This document shows positions 44,518-55,450 of a DNA stretch of 64,000 nt, one piece after another. This DNA comes from Hydractinia symbiolongicarpus (taxonomy: Eukaryota > Cnidaria > Hydrozoa > Anthoathecata > Hydractiniidae). The notes below the pieces were generated by a model, which saw only the letters and a list, made by a program, of their open reading frames with translations, was not told where the DNA came from and did no database searches. The stretch lies in NCBI RefSeq assembly GCF_029227915.1, contig NC_079878.1:24887501-24951500 (forward strand), in the 5' to 3' direction. Position 1 is the first letter of the stretch. Each line of letters opens with the position of its first letter. The position numbers and the translations under genes were made by a program.

Positions 44518-45055
44518 TTGTCAAGATTTTATGCCACATTACACAAAGTTTTATGAGAAAATGACCCCCTAAAAACTCATAGTTTTGAGAAATTTTAAGA
44601 AAATCTCCGATTTTTAAAAACACTGATATTTACAAATATTAAACCACCATAAATTCAACACAAGGTTCTTTTTACAGTATACATCCTGAAAGAAAAAAAG
44701 CAGATTTTAACTTTATGCAGATATGTTACTTAATAAATTTGTTAAAGATCTTTTATAAAAGTGTGTTTTAAAAAATAACTTAGGGATTTTTAGGGATGCT
44801 CTGTTATTAAATTAAAAAAAATTTTTTCCAGAATATTCTAAAAACGAACTTTTACAGCATAGACGAATCTGCCAATATATATTATTTTAAACTTGCTACA
44901 AACTACCAACATATGTGGTAGCAGTAAAAATCACAAGGTCTGAGGGAGAGGGTTAATACTGATGCATTGCCATGTTTGGGTGCAAAGAACAGGCAAGTTA
45001 AACATTAAAAATTCAGGCAAAATGAAAAAAAATGCTTTCTATCCTCTTTTAATGC

Positions 45056-45862
45056 CTACATTAACATTTTTTTCAATTTTACCCGTAAATTTTTTAATTT
45101 AACTTGCACCTGTTCTATGCACCTTTTCCACTCAGCATCTGAGGGCTTGAACTTTTGCCAGGTTCTTACAGGGTCCAATTGTCCGACCCTCTCTTGCCTG
45201 TCAAATTGGACTCCTTAAAGACATCCAGAGGAAATAAAGCAAGGATCATTTTATATGTACAGTCACTAATCTCGGTGGCATCCAATGCTGCAGTAAGTAC
45301 GGCATTGTTAGTGTCATTACATCCAGGCAGTGTCTGAAAATTCGATGATGAATTCGGCTGGCAAGTAGGTGGATCATTTGGCAGGGGTGGAAGCGGTGGT
45401 AGAATATCGAAATGTGGTGCTGAGGCAGAAGTGGTTTCAAATGATGGTACTGTTGTGTTTGTGGGGGGATGTTGCTGTTCTGGTACATCATGGAAAAATC
45501 TGGGAATAATGCTGGTGTTTACGAAGTCAATAAGTTGGTCCAGTTTGAAATTGATGTGGGTTAAGTTGGTTTGCATGATGGTCAGTTGTGTGGTCAAATC
45601 TTGGTTGGTTGGTTGGTTGGTTGTGGTGGCAGTGATTTTGGTGGCTGTATCATTGGTGGAGATGGTAACGGTGGTGTTATCTGTTATCTAGCGGCGGTGA
45701 TGTTGGTGGTGGCGGTGATGTTGGTGGCGGCGGTGATGTTGGTGGCGGCGGTGATGTTGGTGGCGGCGGTGATGTTGGTGGCTGCGGTGATGTTGGTGGC
45801 GGCGGTGATGTTGGTGGCGGCGGTGATGTTGGTGGCGGCGGTGATGTTGAGGTAGTCTTCAT
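45056..45862 (-). pseudogene. Broken BEN-domain ORF with proline-repeat linker
   Basis: Three minus-strand frames together resemble one protein. 45862-45677 encodes MKTTSTSPPPP followed by TSPPPP repeats, then a stop. 45687-45166 encodes a short helix (NFKLDQLIDFVNTSIIP), a Pro/Ser/Thr linker and the start of a BEN-like DNA/protein-binding domain (TYKMILALFPLDVFKESNLT). A one-base frame change near 45190 restores VGQLDPVRTWQKF and DAEWKRCIEQVQVKLKNLR, typical of the second half of BEN, ending at TAG 45056-45058. Two frame changes suggest a pseudogene, though sequencing error in the repeat is possible. Function unknown; BEN proteins are usually nuclear regulators, and some sit in mobile elements. 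Confidence 0.55.
45691..45850. repeat. 18-bp GC-rich minisatellite (about 9 units)
   Basis: Units of GGTGATGTTGGTGGCGGC; on the minus strand each encodes the hexapeptide with Thr-Ser followed by four Pro in the BEN ORF. It is much GC-richer than the surrounding DNA. The 18-bp period keeps frame, so copy-number change alone would not break the ORF. Confidence 0.95.
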
Positions 45863-45961
45863 AGGATAAAATTGAAGTAAAAGGTTGGTTCTAAAAAGAT
45901 AACATTACATCCAGTCATTATGCGACAAATGTCAGTCGAATAATAACACCATTTTTTGCAG

Positions 45962-47030
45962 TATTAATAAATCTGAAGCTGATAAATCAGATGCACTCAG
46001 TGAACAGTTGGCACACCTAAAATTTGCAGAAGAAGAATTAAAATATTATAAGAAACAGTGTGCATTGGCCTCAACTGAAATAGGGAAAATACCCAACTAT
46101 AACCCTGTAGTGAAAAATGAGCCATGTTCATTTGAAGGGATTGCTCACTACAGTTGGGATTATGCTCAACAGTTACATTACCCTCAAGATCCTTTCCAGC
46201 CAGGTCCAATTTATTTTAAAACACCCAGAAAATGTAATATATTGGGTATTTGTAACAATGGTACAAACATACAAACTAATTACCTGATTGACGAAATAGT
46301 CAACAATGGACAGTTTGCAAATGCCACATGTCCATAATTTTTTCTTAGGTCAGGGAATTGGAGAAACACGAGCCAACGTTCATGCCGATAACTGTGCAGG
46401 TTAGTTCCTAAAAATATATTTATTGAGCAATAAAGCACTGAGATTAAGCAATGTACTAATTTTCTGACATTGTTTTATAGGTCAAAAGAAGAACAATTTT
46501 GTGTTATGGTACCTGATATGGAGAACTTTAATGGGCCTGCACAATGAAATTGAATATTTTTCACGGTTGTCAGTCACACTAAATTCAGTTGTGACAGATG
46601 TTTCGGTGCACTAAAAAAAACACATCAGTAACAGCACTATGGACACTTTATGACATAGCCAAGTGTTGTGATGACTCTGCTATATGTAATACATCTAAGC
46701 TAGTAGGAACACACACTGGTGACGTTCTTGTGCTGACATATGACTGGGTTGCTATGTTTTCTAAATACTTTTACAAAGTTCCAAACTTAACTGACTTCCA
46801 TCACTTCCGTATTAAGAGGCAGTGACCCTGGTACTGTCTACTGCTTTAGGAGGTTGGATTCTCCGCCAACAATATGGAATTTGTTTAAAAAAACACAAAA
46901 TTTGTTAAGAAGAAGCCTGAAATAATTCAACCACATGGTTTTACTGCTGCACGATTATCAGAAAATAAGACATTTTTGTGCAGTGGGAACAGAGGATGTT
47001 GTTGCACCTGTTCCAATATAAAATTTGGGC
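45962..47030 (+). pseudogene. Decayed DUF7869-like transposon-derived gene
   Basis: Segments in order match a large family of cnidarian/vertebrate transposon-like proteins. 45962-46337: coiled segment, then EGIAHYSWDYAQQLHYP, QPGPIYFKTPRKCNILGIC and TNYLIDEIVNNGQFANAT, followed by a frame change. 46345-46399: GIGETRANVHADNCAG, with a plausible intron 46400-46479. 46480 on: QKKNNFVLWYLIWRTLMGLH, then lost frame. 46598-46824: SVTALWTLYDIAKCC, VLVLTYDWVAMFSKYFYKVP, DFHHFRIK. Further right HDYQKIRHFCAVGTEDVVAP matches the family's end. At least three frame breaks make it non-functional. The domain name is from memory; the catalytic class of these elements is not something I can state. Confidence 0.65.
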
Positions 47031-47170
47031 TCTGATAAAAATTTCCAGAGTGCCTAAATAAGTTATCCAGAAATCTGATACTTGTTCCAGAATTCTAAAA
47101 TAATAGATAACAAAAAATGTCACAGCCCTGATATTATAAAAAAATAATAACTAAAGATGGTTATACAGTA

Positions 47171-48227
47171 CTGTGAAAAGGTTTGTTAACATCGTGTTCG
47201 TGTAACGAGTGTGGTGCACACGAATCACGATAAAATCGTGGTCTTTATGTATAACAAACATTCAAACATTCTATCGTGGCCACCACGCTAATATTATTAT
47301 CTCCGCGAAGGATCGTGTGTCCCAAGATTATTTTCGCCAGCTCCACGATTTTTATATTTCTAGTTTTTGCTTGGTGTATACTTTTTCGTCATGGATGCGA
47401 TCGTATTTTTACGAAATGTCATTTATCTAGAAAAGTTAAATTTGTCTGCGGCGAAATGCTTTTTTAAATTGAATTTTAAAAGTTTATAAACGAAAAGCGG
47501 CGATAGAAATGTTTTTTTGGATCGCATTTTAAAAGTTTAAAAACGAAATGCGACGATAGAAATGTTTTTTTAGATCGCATTTTAAAAGTTTATAAGCAAA
47601 AAGCGACGATAGAAATGTTTTTTTGGATCGCATTTTAAAAGTTTAAAAACGAAATGCGACGATAGAAATGTTTTTTTAGATCGCATTTTAAAAGTTTATA
47701 AGCGAAAAGCGACGATAGAAATGCTTTTAGATCGCATTTTAAAAGTTTATAAGCGAAAAGCGGCGATAGAAATGTTTTTTTAAATCGCATTTTGAAAGTT
47801 TATAAGCGAAAAGCGGCGATAGAAATGTTTTTTTAGATCGCATTTTAAAAGTTTATAAACGACAAGCGTTGATAAAAATGTTTTTTAAGATCGCATTTTA
47901 AAAGTTTATAGACGAAAAGCGGCGATAGAAATGGTTTTTCACATCGCATTTTAATTCCTGAACGATTTGATAACGAATTAAAATGTGTTAATTTATTTTT
48001 TTGCCGTCGGTTTTTGATTTAATTGATAAACTAACGGTCTTTGTTGTTTTAAAATAGAAGTTATCTATCGTGGAAGCCACGATGTAATATTTAATTTTCG
48101 TTGGTGTAGTCCACGAAACATGATCGGGAGGTCCACGATTGTTAAAAAAATGCGCATCGTGGACTATTGTGGTTCTTGCGTAACATGAAATAAACACGAA
48201 CCATGATGTTAACAAACCTTTTCACGG
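47171..48227. mobile_element. 1.06-kb inverted-repeat DNA element, TA-flanked
   Basis: Left end CTGTGAAAAGGTTTGTTAAC and right end GTTAACAAACCTTTTCACGG are inverted copies with one mismatch; similarity goes on to about 30 bp. TA dinucleotides flank both ends, as for Tc1/mariner-type insertions. It encodes no transposase; its core is a 53-bp tandem array and its flanks carry repeated hairpins such as CGTGGCCACCACG and CGTGGAAGCCACG. Similar CACAGCCCTGATATTATA words lie outside both ends (about 47120 and 48275). Confidence 0.8.
47449..47955. repeat. 53-bp satellite array, about 9 units, inside the 1.06-kb element
   Basis: The marker CGATAGAAAT recurs at 47501, 47554, 47607, 47660, 47713, 47764, 47817 and 47923, with a degenerate copy near 47870: spacing is 53 bp, once 51. 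Each unit contains ATCGCATTTTAAAAGTTTA and an AAGCG(A/G)CGATAG block. No spacers differ between the units, so this is not a CRISPR array. Confidence 0.95.
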
Positions 48228-48411
48228 TAGTAATAAATTGTTTCAGGGCTGGGTATTGCAGAATAATGTAAAGAATGTCACAGCCCTGATATTATAGAAT
48301 AAAAATAGTATTACTATTGTTCCAGTGCTGGGTATTCATAAATTAGTATTTGGTACATACAAGGTGCAAAAATCTCAAGAAAATTGTACACCTTTTTTTA
48401 ATTTTTTTTAG

Positions 48412-49064
48412 ATCAACTAAATTAATAAAATATATCATGAAAGTGGACAGGGCAGGTAAGCTCTTAAAATAACTGAAACTCTACGCTCCTTGTAATGCTA
48501 TAAGTATGTTCTAATTCTGATACATAAAAAATTCTAAAAATGATATCTAACCCAAAATTATCAACTAAATCAATATTTTTAGTGTGGAAAAGACTAAAGA
48601 GAGTCTACTTTACATTTTACTTTCCTATAACTTAATTTAGAATCACGAGAATGGAAAAACTATAGCAAAAAAGAAAGCAAAAAAGAAAAGAAAAATGAGG
48701 GTAAGCAATTTTTCAGTCACAATATATCCTTTTTTACTAAATCTCTTATTATTTTATTTTAACTTTAAGAAATTGAGTCAGTGGAAAACAAAGGTAAGAA
48801 ATTTTAATTTAATTTTTTTTTAATGTAACAAAGAAATAAAAATTCCAAAATATATTTTGTTACAGGTTATGTTCTCAATTATTACATTTACCATAACAAA
48901 TTTTTTTGACACAATTACCTAAATTTTGGATAAACCACATTATTTCTTTGTTTAGATTACGGAAACAGTTTCAGGATTATCGAAAAATTCACCCAGGCCC
49001 TATACAAGCAAAAGAAGCTTTTAAGCCTGGACCTCCAATGGAGGTCAAGACCACAAAAACTTTA
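48412..49064 (+). CDS. Possible small spliced gene, Lys/Glu-rich, unrecognised
   Basis: Four segments with good acceptors and donors join in the same phase: 48412-48455, 48641-48700, 48770-48793 and 48956-49064 (TAA). The product would contain KLIKYIMKVDRA, a Lys/Glu/Ser-rich stretch (KKESKKEKKNE) and SFRIIEKFTQALYKQKK. Every internal junction is phase 1. Low-complexity sequence makes chance open frames easy, the last exon is also open in another frame (to 49184), and I recognise no domain and find no start codon exon. It might be the remains of an element or the tail of an unseen gene. Confidence 0.25.
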
Positions 49065-49184
49065 AATAGGAAAAAAGGGAGAAAAAGATACCACACCATC
49101 CACAACAACACCGATACCAACCACTACAACACCGATACCAACCCTACAAACCTCCACCCACCTATTCCGCTAGAAACCTTTTAA

Positions 49185-51221
49185 TTCAAATAAATCCGTG
49201 TACCACCGAACAAAAGTTTCATTAGGTGCTCCATAAATAATTGTTTGTAACTAAACATGCAAAAAGAATTAGGGCTAATTAGACCAAAAAGGTGTCCAGG
49301 TTTAGTTTAGTCTGTAAAAACAATTATTTATGGGAGGCTAGTACACTCTTTTTTTAATAAAGAAAATAATTTTTTATGGAACTTTTATGTTATGTTATGG
49401 AGCTTCCATATTATGTTTTAAAACAAATTTTTGATGAGGTATCAATTTCAGTATTAAAAAGGTGTGTATTAGCCTTACTGTGTTTTTACCCAAATTAGTT
49501 TTTATTAATCTATTAAATTTTTCTGCCTTTTTTCCCACATTAATCAGAATTGTGTGAAAATAATTGATCTTTCTATTTCAATTTTAACGACTTTAAAAGT
49601 TTTGTAACCTAACCTGAGCTAAAGTTATATAAACAGCTAGATGAAATAACAGTACATTGTAAGCTTGTACAATATAAATTATACTATTTCTTAATAATAT
49701 ATTAATTCTAAACAAAATTTTCTTTTAACGTAAGTGTGATTTCTGGTTAGCTATACTGGGAACATTAGTACACATTATTCTGTCTGTATCGTCTGACTTA
49801 CCACTGATATTAGTAAACTGGCGCTAATTTCACTTTTGCGGCAAAATAAACTTAAATGAAAAGCTTTGCAGTGAAATAAAAGTCGCTTTTAAAGCACTTA
49901 CTGTATTGATTGTTATGAAATACATGGATACAAATTCTAGTTGCATGGAATGTTTTTTTCTGCCATCTTGTCTGTTTCAAACCATGATGCTTAACGTATA
50001 CCATCATGCGTTGTATTTCCCAGATTTTTAAATTCTATTGTTTGCATTGTTGGTGTTTGCACACCATAACTAATGTTTTATAAACTAGTTCTAAGGTCCC
50101 CACGTATTTATTTGATTAGTGGTAGCCTCATTTATCTCAATTCTTTCTTGAATTTCCCATATGTCTACCTTAATTTCTTTCATTTCTCAAAAGAATTTCT
50201 TTGGCAGTGAAGATATACTCTCTCCTTCGGGGTGGAATTAATCTGTGAATGGTGTGGCGACTATCAGTTATACCCAAGGTTTTTTTGACATGCATAACGT
50301 TATCATTTAAAGAAATCCTATTTGTGTACATAACACAGTCTCTCCGACGTAAGTGAGCTTCAGCAGAACCTTATTCTATCAACGTCTTGACACAAGTAAT
50401 TATTTCCGGATATTTCTTGTGTATGCTTGGTCTTCCTCGTCTTTTATTTTTATCTAAAAAAATAAGTAAATTGAATTTTAACTACATTAATAAATTTAAG
50501 AGTTTAAAAAAAGGGGAGAAAAAAAAAATATATATATACTTTGCGACAAATCAGTCTCGGCGTCGGAACTGGCTGTGTCATAATATCCAATCGGTATCGC
50601 TGTCGTAATTTTTAGACATGCTATGAAAGTAGCTAGTTTTAAAAAAACTGTTTAATATAATTTAATTAAATTTGATATTTTATAAAGGAAATACAAATGC
50701 TTGATATTAAATTTAAGTTTGAAACTATTAAAATAAATCGTATATTTTACTTCTTTTATTTCTGGTTTCGTATTGAAATAATTATGTGCATTTAAGCCGG
50801 TACTTTTGAAGTTCGTTTTTCGTATAGCAATTTACTTCGTTTAAAGTTTGTATCATTTCTTTTCCTATGTCAAAGAAACTTTATTTAATTTTTTTGTTTC
50901 TGATTTTGTATTGAAATAATTACGCCGGTCCTTTTGAAGTTTCAAGATTGCATAGCAATTTACCTCGTTCAAAGTTCGTATCATTTTATTTTGTATGATA
51001 AAAAAACTTTGTTTAAGTTCGTATCATGTATTAAAAAAGTTCATATAAACTTCGTTTATATTTTTTATTTTAAACGAAGCACTTCGTCTGACATTCGTTT
51101 CACTAAATGAAGTACTTCGTAGCGTTCGTATAATTATACGAAAAAAACGTACAAACATTTTGAGACAATCCCTTACTGGTCCTTTCAAGTGAACAAGAGA
51201 GCAGTGTTGTAAGTCCTGCTA
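49185..51221. other. Gene-free stretch with an imperfect repeat
   Basis: AT-rich with no recognised gene. From 50757 to about 51010 an imperfect direct repeat occurs: TTCTGGTTTCGTATTGAAATA / TTTCTGATTTTGTATTGAAAT, then CTTTTGAAGTT, ATAGCAATTTAC and CGTATCATTT in the same order about 130 bp later. It is followed by a string of TTCGT/ACGAA words to about 51150, including the palindrome CGTATAATTATACG. Confidence 0.6.
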
Positions 51222-52539
51222 ATGATACTATTTGATGGAATGGTCAAAGAGCAACAGCTAACATCAGTTAATCTTTTAACATTTGGCAACGTTTCAGAGT
51301 TTGATCAGGAATCATTAAGGCCAACACTAATGTATACTTTGTTACCGACCAATATAATCAAAATTCAATTTAATCGTTTGAAAAAGAGGTGCTTTATGAA
51401 TTTTTTGGGTGAGGAATGAAAGACATCAGCAGCATTGATTAAGGCAGCGAGTGAAGTTTATGTAGAACAAATAACCCTAAAAATGTTTATTCATATTGGT
51501 TCAGGCAACCGCAGGAGGTTATTGGACGAGACAGATATTGTTCGGTAACTTGGACGCAATTTTTGCTGAGCACTTTCTGCATTTCATACATTTACCAGGG
51601 ACGACTACACCAGTGTATTGGAAAGGTAAAAGCCTTAAACATCCTTAAGAAATTTATGGAGTTTTAAAGCGTCCTTAGATGCATCAGAGATAAATTTACG
51701 TTTGATGAAAGACTGTTCCCAATAATCAAAAGGATTGTGTGCAATGACATCAAAGAGGCTCTTTACAAAAACTTTTGCAGTAAGAACAAAACACCAGAGA
51801 ACCAACAACTCCCAACATGTGACACTGTTGTGTCACTGTAAAAGAGTTCTTTACAAAACAGCTATTATCAAAAAATCACTTTGACAATTCTTACAGGTGC
51901 CGTGGCGCCGTAGATTAGTGGTTATAGCTATTGTACTCTGTGCGGGAGACCGGGGTTTGATTCCTCTTATGGCGGTTCAACATGGGCAAGTGAATGTTAT
52001 CATGGCCGCAGGTTAACCCAAGCCATGTGAGGGAAATTGGGGAGATTGCTCACTGTGTGGGCTGTTGGATGTTGCCGGGAGTTTTTTAGTAGAGCGCAGG
52101 CCCTAATTGGGTCTGCGTAGCACAAAATGAGCATTAAATACTCTAGGACTGTTCATTTAAGCCATGGCCTCTCCTGGAAATAATAGACAGGGTAGACATC
52201 CCTTGATAATTGTGAGGCTAGCCATGTAAAATATGCACATCCACATCCCAATGGACATGGTTGGATTTTGCAAGATGAGATTTTATATACATATAGTGGA
52301 TGTTGAGAAGAGCAGCACCAGAGGATAGCTTATATTATATCTCTTGTGACTGTCCACTCTGTCGCACCAAGAAGTGCATATGCAAATCGCACTGCCTTAA
52401 TTGTAGCAATAGTTGCGGATATGTAGACCACTGTGAAAATACCAAAGATTCGAAAGGATCGTCTATTTCTACTAAATCTTTTTCTCAGACGAATCTGATG
52501 AATCATTTTTCAAAAAGTCAGACTGTTTTGAAAAATTAA
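51222..52539 (+). pseudogene. Decayed transposon-like gene with C-terminal CXC Cys-rich motif, split by a SINE
   Basis: Recognisable pieces of a widespread animal transposon-like family appear in order but in changing frames. 51470-51540: MFIHIGSGNRRRLLDETDIV. About 51560-51640: a decayed FHTFTRDDYTSVL (normally an HAFTGCDTTSA-type motif) and KVKALNILKKF. About 51770-51860: NFCSKNKTPENQQLP and LLCHCKRVLYKTAIIKKSL. After the SINE, 52300-52539 reads RRAAPEDSLYYISCDCPLC, TKKCICKSHCLNCSNSCG and HCENTKD, a Cys-spaced CXC-like tail. Frameshifts and the insertion abolish function. The family has no name I can give with confidence. Confidence 0.65.
51904..52290 (+). mobile_element. tRNA-derived SINE
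   Basis: The 5' part is tRNA-like with a Pol III A box TAGATTAGTGG (51911-51921) and B box GGTTTGATTCC (51954-51964), 43 nt apart. About 250 bp of non-tRNA body follows, ending in GAGGCTAGCCATGTAAAATA and TGCACATCC. The same tail in opposite orientation occurs at 55397-55450, there followed by an (ATCT)n run. The element lies between the KKSL and RRAAPED parts of the decayed transposon, so it inserted later. Right end is approximate. Confidence 0.8.
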
Positions 52540-55396
52540 TATTATCAATTTTTTTTCCTACTAAGTGATGTCATCAAAACCTATAAACATCCTCAACTGG
52601 CGCTACAAGAAATTTCACAAAGACCAGTAAAGTGATTCAATATCCCACACCAATATAATTTCCATTTCCAATAGTCTCAATTTGTCCGTATTGTTATTAA
52701 TAATTTTTAAGAATAAAGTGCTAAAATGCTTTAAATTCCTAAAAATATTTTGAAACAAATTGTAAAATTAATAACAACATAACCTTGGTAAAACAAAGAA
52801 GAGGGAAGGAAACCTTGTCCCCAGGAGTATTTGCTTATCAATGGCACTGTGCTTTTAGATGGGTCAAGCTTGGAGAGATGGACATCTTAAAAAAAATGAA
52901 GAAAAATCTCACCATTAAAACATCTAAGGTTATTTTAGATAAGTTGTGAATGTTTATACAAAGTTTATATGTGGCCAAAATAGAGTAAAATAATCATGAT
53001 GACTTAAAGAAAAGTAACAACTTAAGCGGATTATAAACAACAAGTTTGGGAGTTGATGTTTTAAGCTGAGGGTGTTGAAGAGTGACGGCTTTCCAGGGAC
53101 GAGGGTGCCGATATGGCTGCATACGTCGTAAAAAGTGCGGCCTTTTTTAAGCGAGCTCGCAATTTGAAAAAAATTTAGTAATTAGTAATTTATGATAGTC
53201 TACGCGACCATGATTCCAAAATTGTCACTCGTGCCTCGATATGTTCATGCACAAGTAAGAATTATGTTAAAATAAATTATATAACCTAATTAGGTTAAGT
53301 GTCGCCTATTTAGGTGAACACTGCCATGTTTTCGTCCGCCATTTTATCCATTATTTAAAATAACAAATAGTGCCACACAAGGTTTGGGCCATAAGTTACC
53401 AATGCGCAATGCAAATAGGATGATAATTGCTCAAAATTATCTGCAAAGTGGACAGATTTGATTCACATAAATATTGTAATGCGAAACGCAATGATTTCGA
53501 CGTATTTACAACAGAAAGTTTATGTTTGCCTAGTTAGACTACGGGTAGCCTAATTAAACTACATCACGTTGCCTAACTAAACGACTTGCCTAAGTAGGTC
53601 ATGCCGCCTCCTAATTAGGTGTTTACCCTGACTGTAATATGGACCATAGAAGCTAAAAAAGGCAGCCACAAGAGAGAAAGCAAATTGTTACTACCTATTA
53701 CTACCTAGCTGTGCAATGTGGGATCTCGATCACTCGATTACTTGGCAAACAAGTTAGCTACTACCATAGTCTATGCATCATCACGTGGATCCCAAACAGC
53801 AGCCATTATCCTAATCCGGCTGAAAGACAAAATTGCCGAAACCGAGTCACCAAGCGCTATGTGAACCAAAGTCGTCGCCAAGCTTCTTACTTTTGTTGGA
53901 TTTTTTGGCCGGCGGATCATTCTCTGTCAAGCGAGAGGTTGCTAAAACACGAGAAAGACAAACATTATTGCAGGTGTTTAGTTATAGGAAAAAGCTATAA
54001 GAAGTATTACAAAGTATTCGTTAGAAGTTCAGCACTGAATAATTTGCGGATCAAAAATAAGTTCCACAAAAGTAGACAATTGGAATATATTTATTAATCA
54101 ATTAAATTTTGAGCATTAAACAATTACACCCTAACTTGAACTCTTAATACGAACTTAATACGTTTTATGTTATCCGAAAGCGACCTCAGGTGATAATATC
54201 ATGCGGGATATTCCGAGAGCCTTTGCGTTATAATTTCGCGTATTTAATAAAATATGTTTTTCACAATGAAATTCCTTGTGCAAAAAAAGCAACGAAAATA
54301 GATATACATACTAACCTAACGATAATTCTGTTTCCTATCGCCGATTTTACCGTCGTAGCTTGCAGCATGTAAAGTTTATGCATCTATATGTAGTAATAAG
54401 GAGCATTATTACAATTATGCGACGCATTATATGCCATATTACGTATGGCCTATGTACGGTAAATAAAAAGAGTATTATTATTACAGTAGTTATGTGGAGT
54501 TATGGCCTATCTACTATGGAAAAAATATGCATCTATTATATGTAGCGATAGAGAGTATTCTAAGCTAAGGGCTATGTGAGATATTATGGTTCATTATGTT
54601 GGTTAAGACCTATCTACATGGAAATATGCTTGTGTTGTTAGGATGTCGGGTCGATTTTTGTTAGGTGATTCAGTCGGCGGCTGTCGGAATTTTTGTGTCG
54701 TTACAGATATAACATGTTGTACTCCTTAGCCAGTGCTAAATGGAGTCGTAGCCGTTAACAAGAGGAGAATAATATTGGTCTGCGGGCTAACCCAGAGTAG
54801 TTTTATTTTCCTTGTCCCGACTTTAGATTGATCAGCGAAAGCTAGCCAGGGTTGGTAATCATCAAAAGTCAAGGAAGGAGGAAGAGAATCTTGACCACAC
54901 AAATAAAGTTAGTCCATTTCTTGTTTAAGCTTTGTTGTTTTAAAACAGTCATTTGACTATATAAGTCAAAAGAGTCTCCACTTGGTCTGAAAATTTCAAA
55001 AAAAAACTAGAAAAATTATGTGCTCGTCATGAAGAAGGGAAAATCAGTCAAGAATTCCATTGATCAAAGCCCTGAATTTCTTGGGTCTTATCAGCCTCAT
55101 GCAGTAACATTTAAAGTTGTCACTGACAATCTTTCATGATTTTTACTCGCACAGAGAACAAGTGTGCGAATACACAAAACACTTTCAGTTGAGGAAAAAC
55201 ACAGATTTTTCACCGTCAGAGTTACAAAGAAGAAGCTTTGATTAAACAAGAACTAGTAGAAAAAGCAGGACTCTGTTGCAAAGCCTACAAAAAGTGCTAG
55301 ACTGTATAAGCTCTTTGACAGATTTGCCCCTTTTAATTTGGGATGTTTTTGCTTATGTTTATGGTGTCAGCTTCATATTTAGGACTCTTAGGTCTT
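52540..55396. other. Gene-free region with short CCTAATTA words
   Basis: No recognised gene. Between 53283 and 53632 the words CCTAATTAGG, CCTATTTAGG, CCTAGTTAG, CCTAACTAAA and CCTAAGTAGG recur at least seven times without fixed spacing. The 128-residue frame at 53711-54097 opens with GTG, matches nothing I know and overlaps no splice model. Confidence 0.5.
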
Positions 55397-55450
55397 TTGT
55401 AGATAGATAGATAGATGTGCATATTTTACATGGCTAGCCTCTAGATGGTA
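55397..55450 (-). mobile_element. SINE 3' tail fragment with (ATCT)n end
   Basis: On the minus strand it reads GAGGCTAGCCATGTAAAATA then TGCACATC and several ATCT repeats. It matches the 3' part of the SINE at 51904-52290, oppositely oriented; only the tail is recognisable. Confidence 0.75.

Larger units (their letters stand above)
42382..45055. other. Intergenic region upstream of ATAD3
   Basis: The first few hundred bases should include the ATAD3 promoter and 5' UTR; no motif decides the start site. Further right are a 125-bp tandem duplication (43246-43495) and a degenerate Helitron-like copy (44427-44517). The open frame at 44242-44517 overlaps that copy and is not convincing. Confidence 0.6.

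Noticed and set aside
45571-45855. 94-residue + strand frame of repeated MLVAAV
   Set aside because: It is only the other strand of the 18-bp minisatellite; the minus strand has the BEN-linked reading.
47449-47955. CRISPR-like regular spacing
   Set aside because: Units are contiguous 53-bp copies without unique spacers, inside a eukaryotic inverted-repeat element.
51904-51976. tRNA gene
   Set aside because: A and B boxes are good, but the sequence does not close a proper acceptor stem and continues into a SINE body whose tail recurs elsewhere.
53711-54097. 128-residue + strand open frame
   Set aside because: Begins with GTG, no known domain, no nearby exons; in a eukaryote this is most likely chance.
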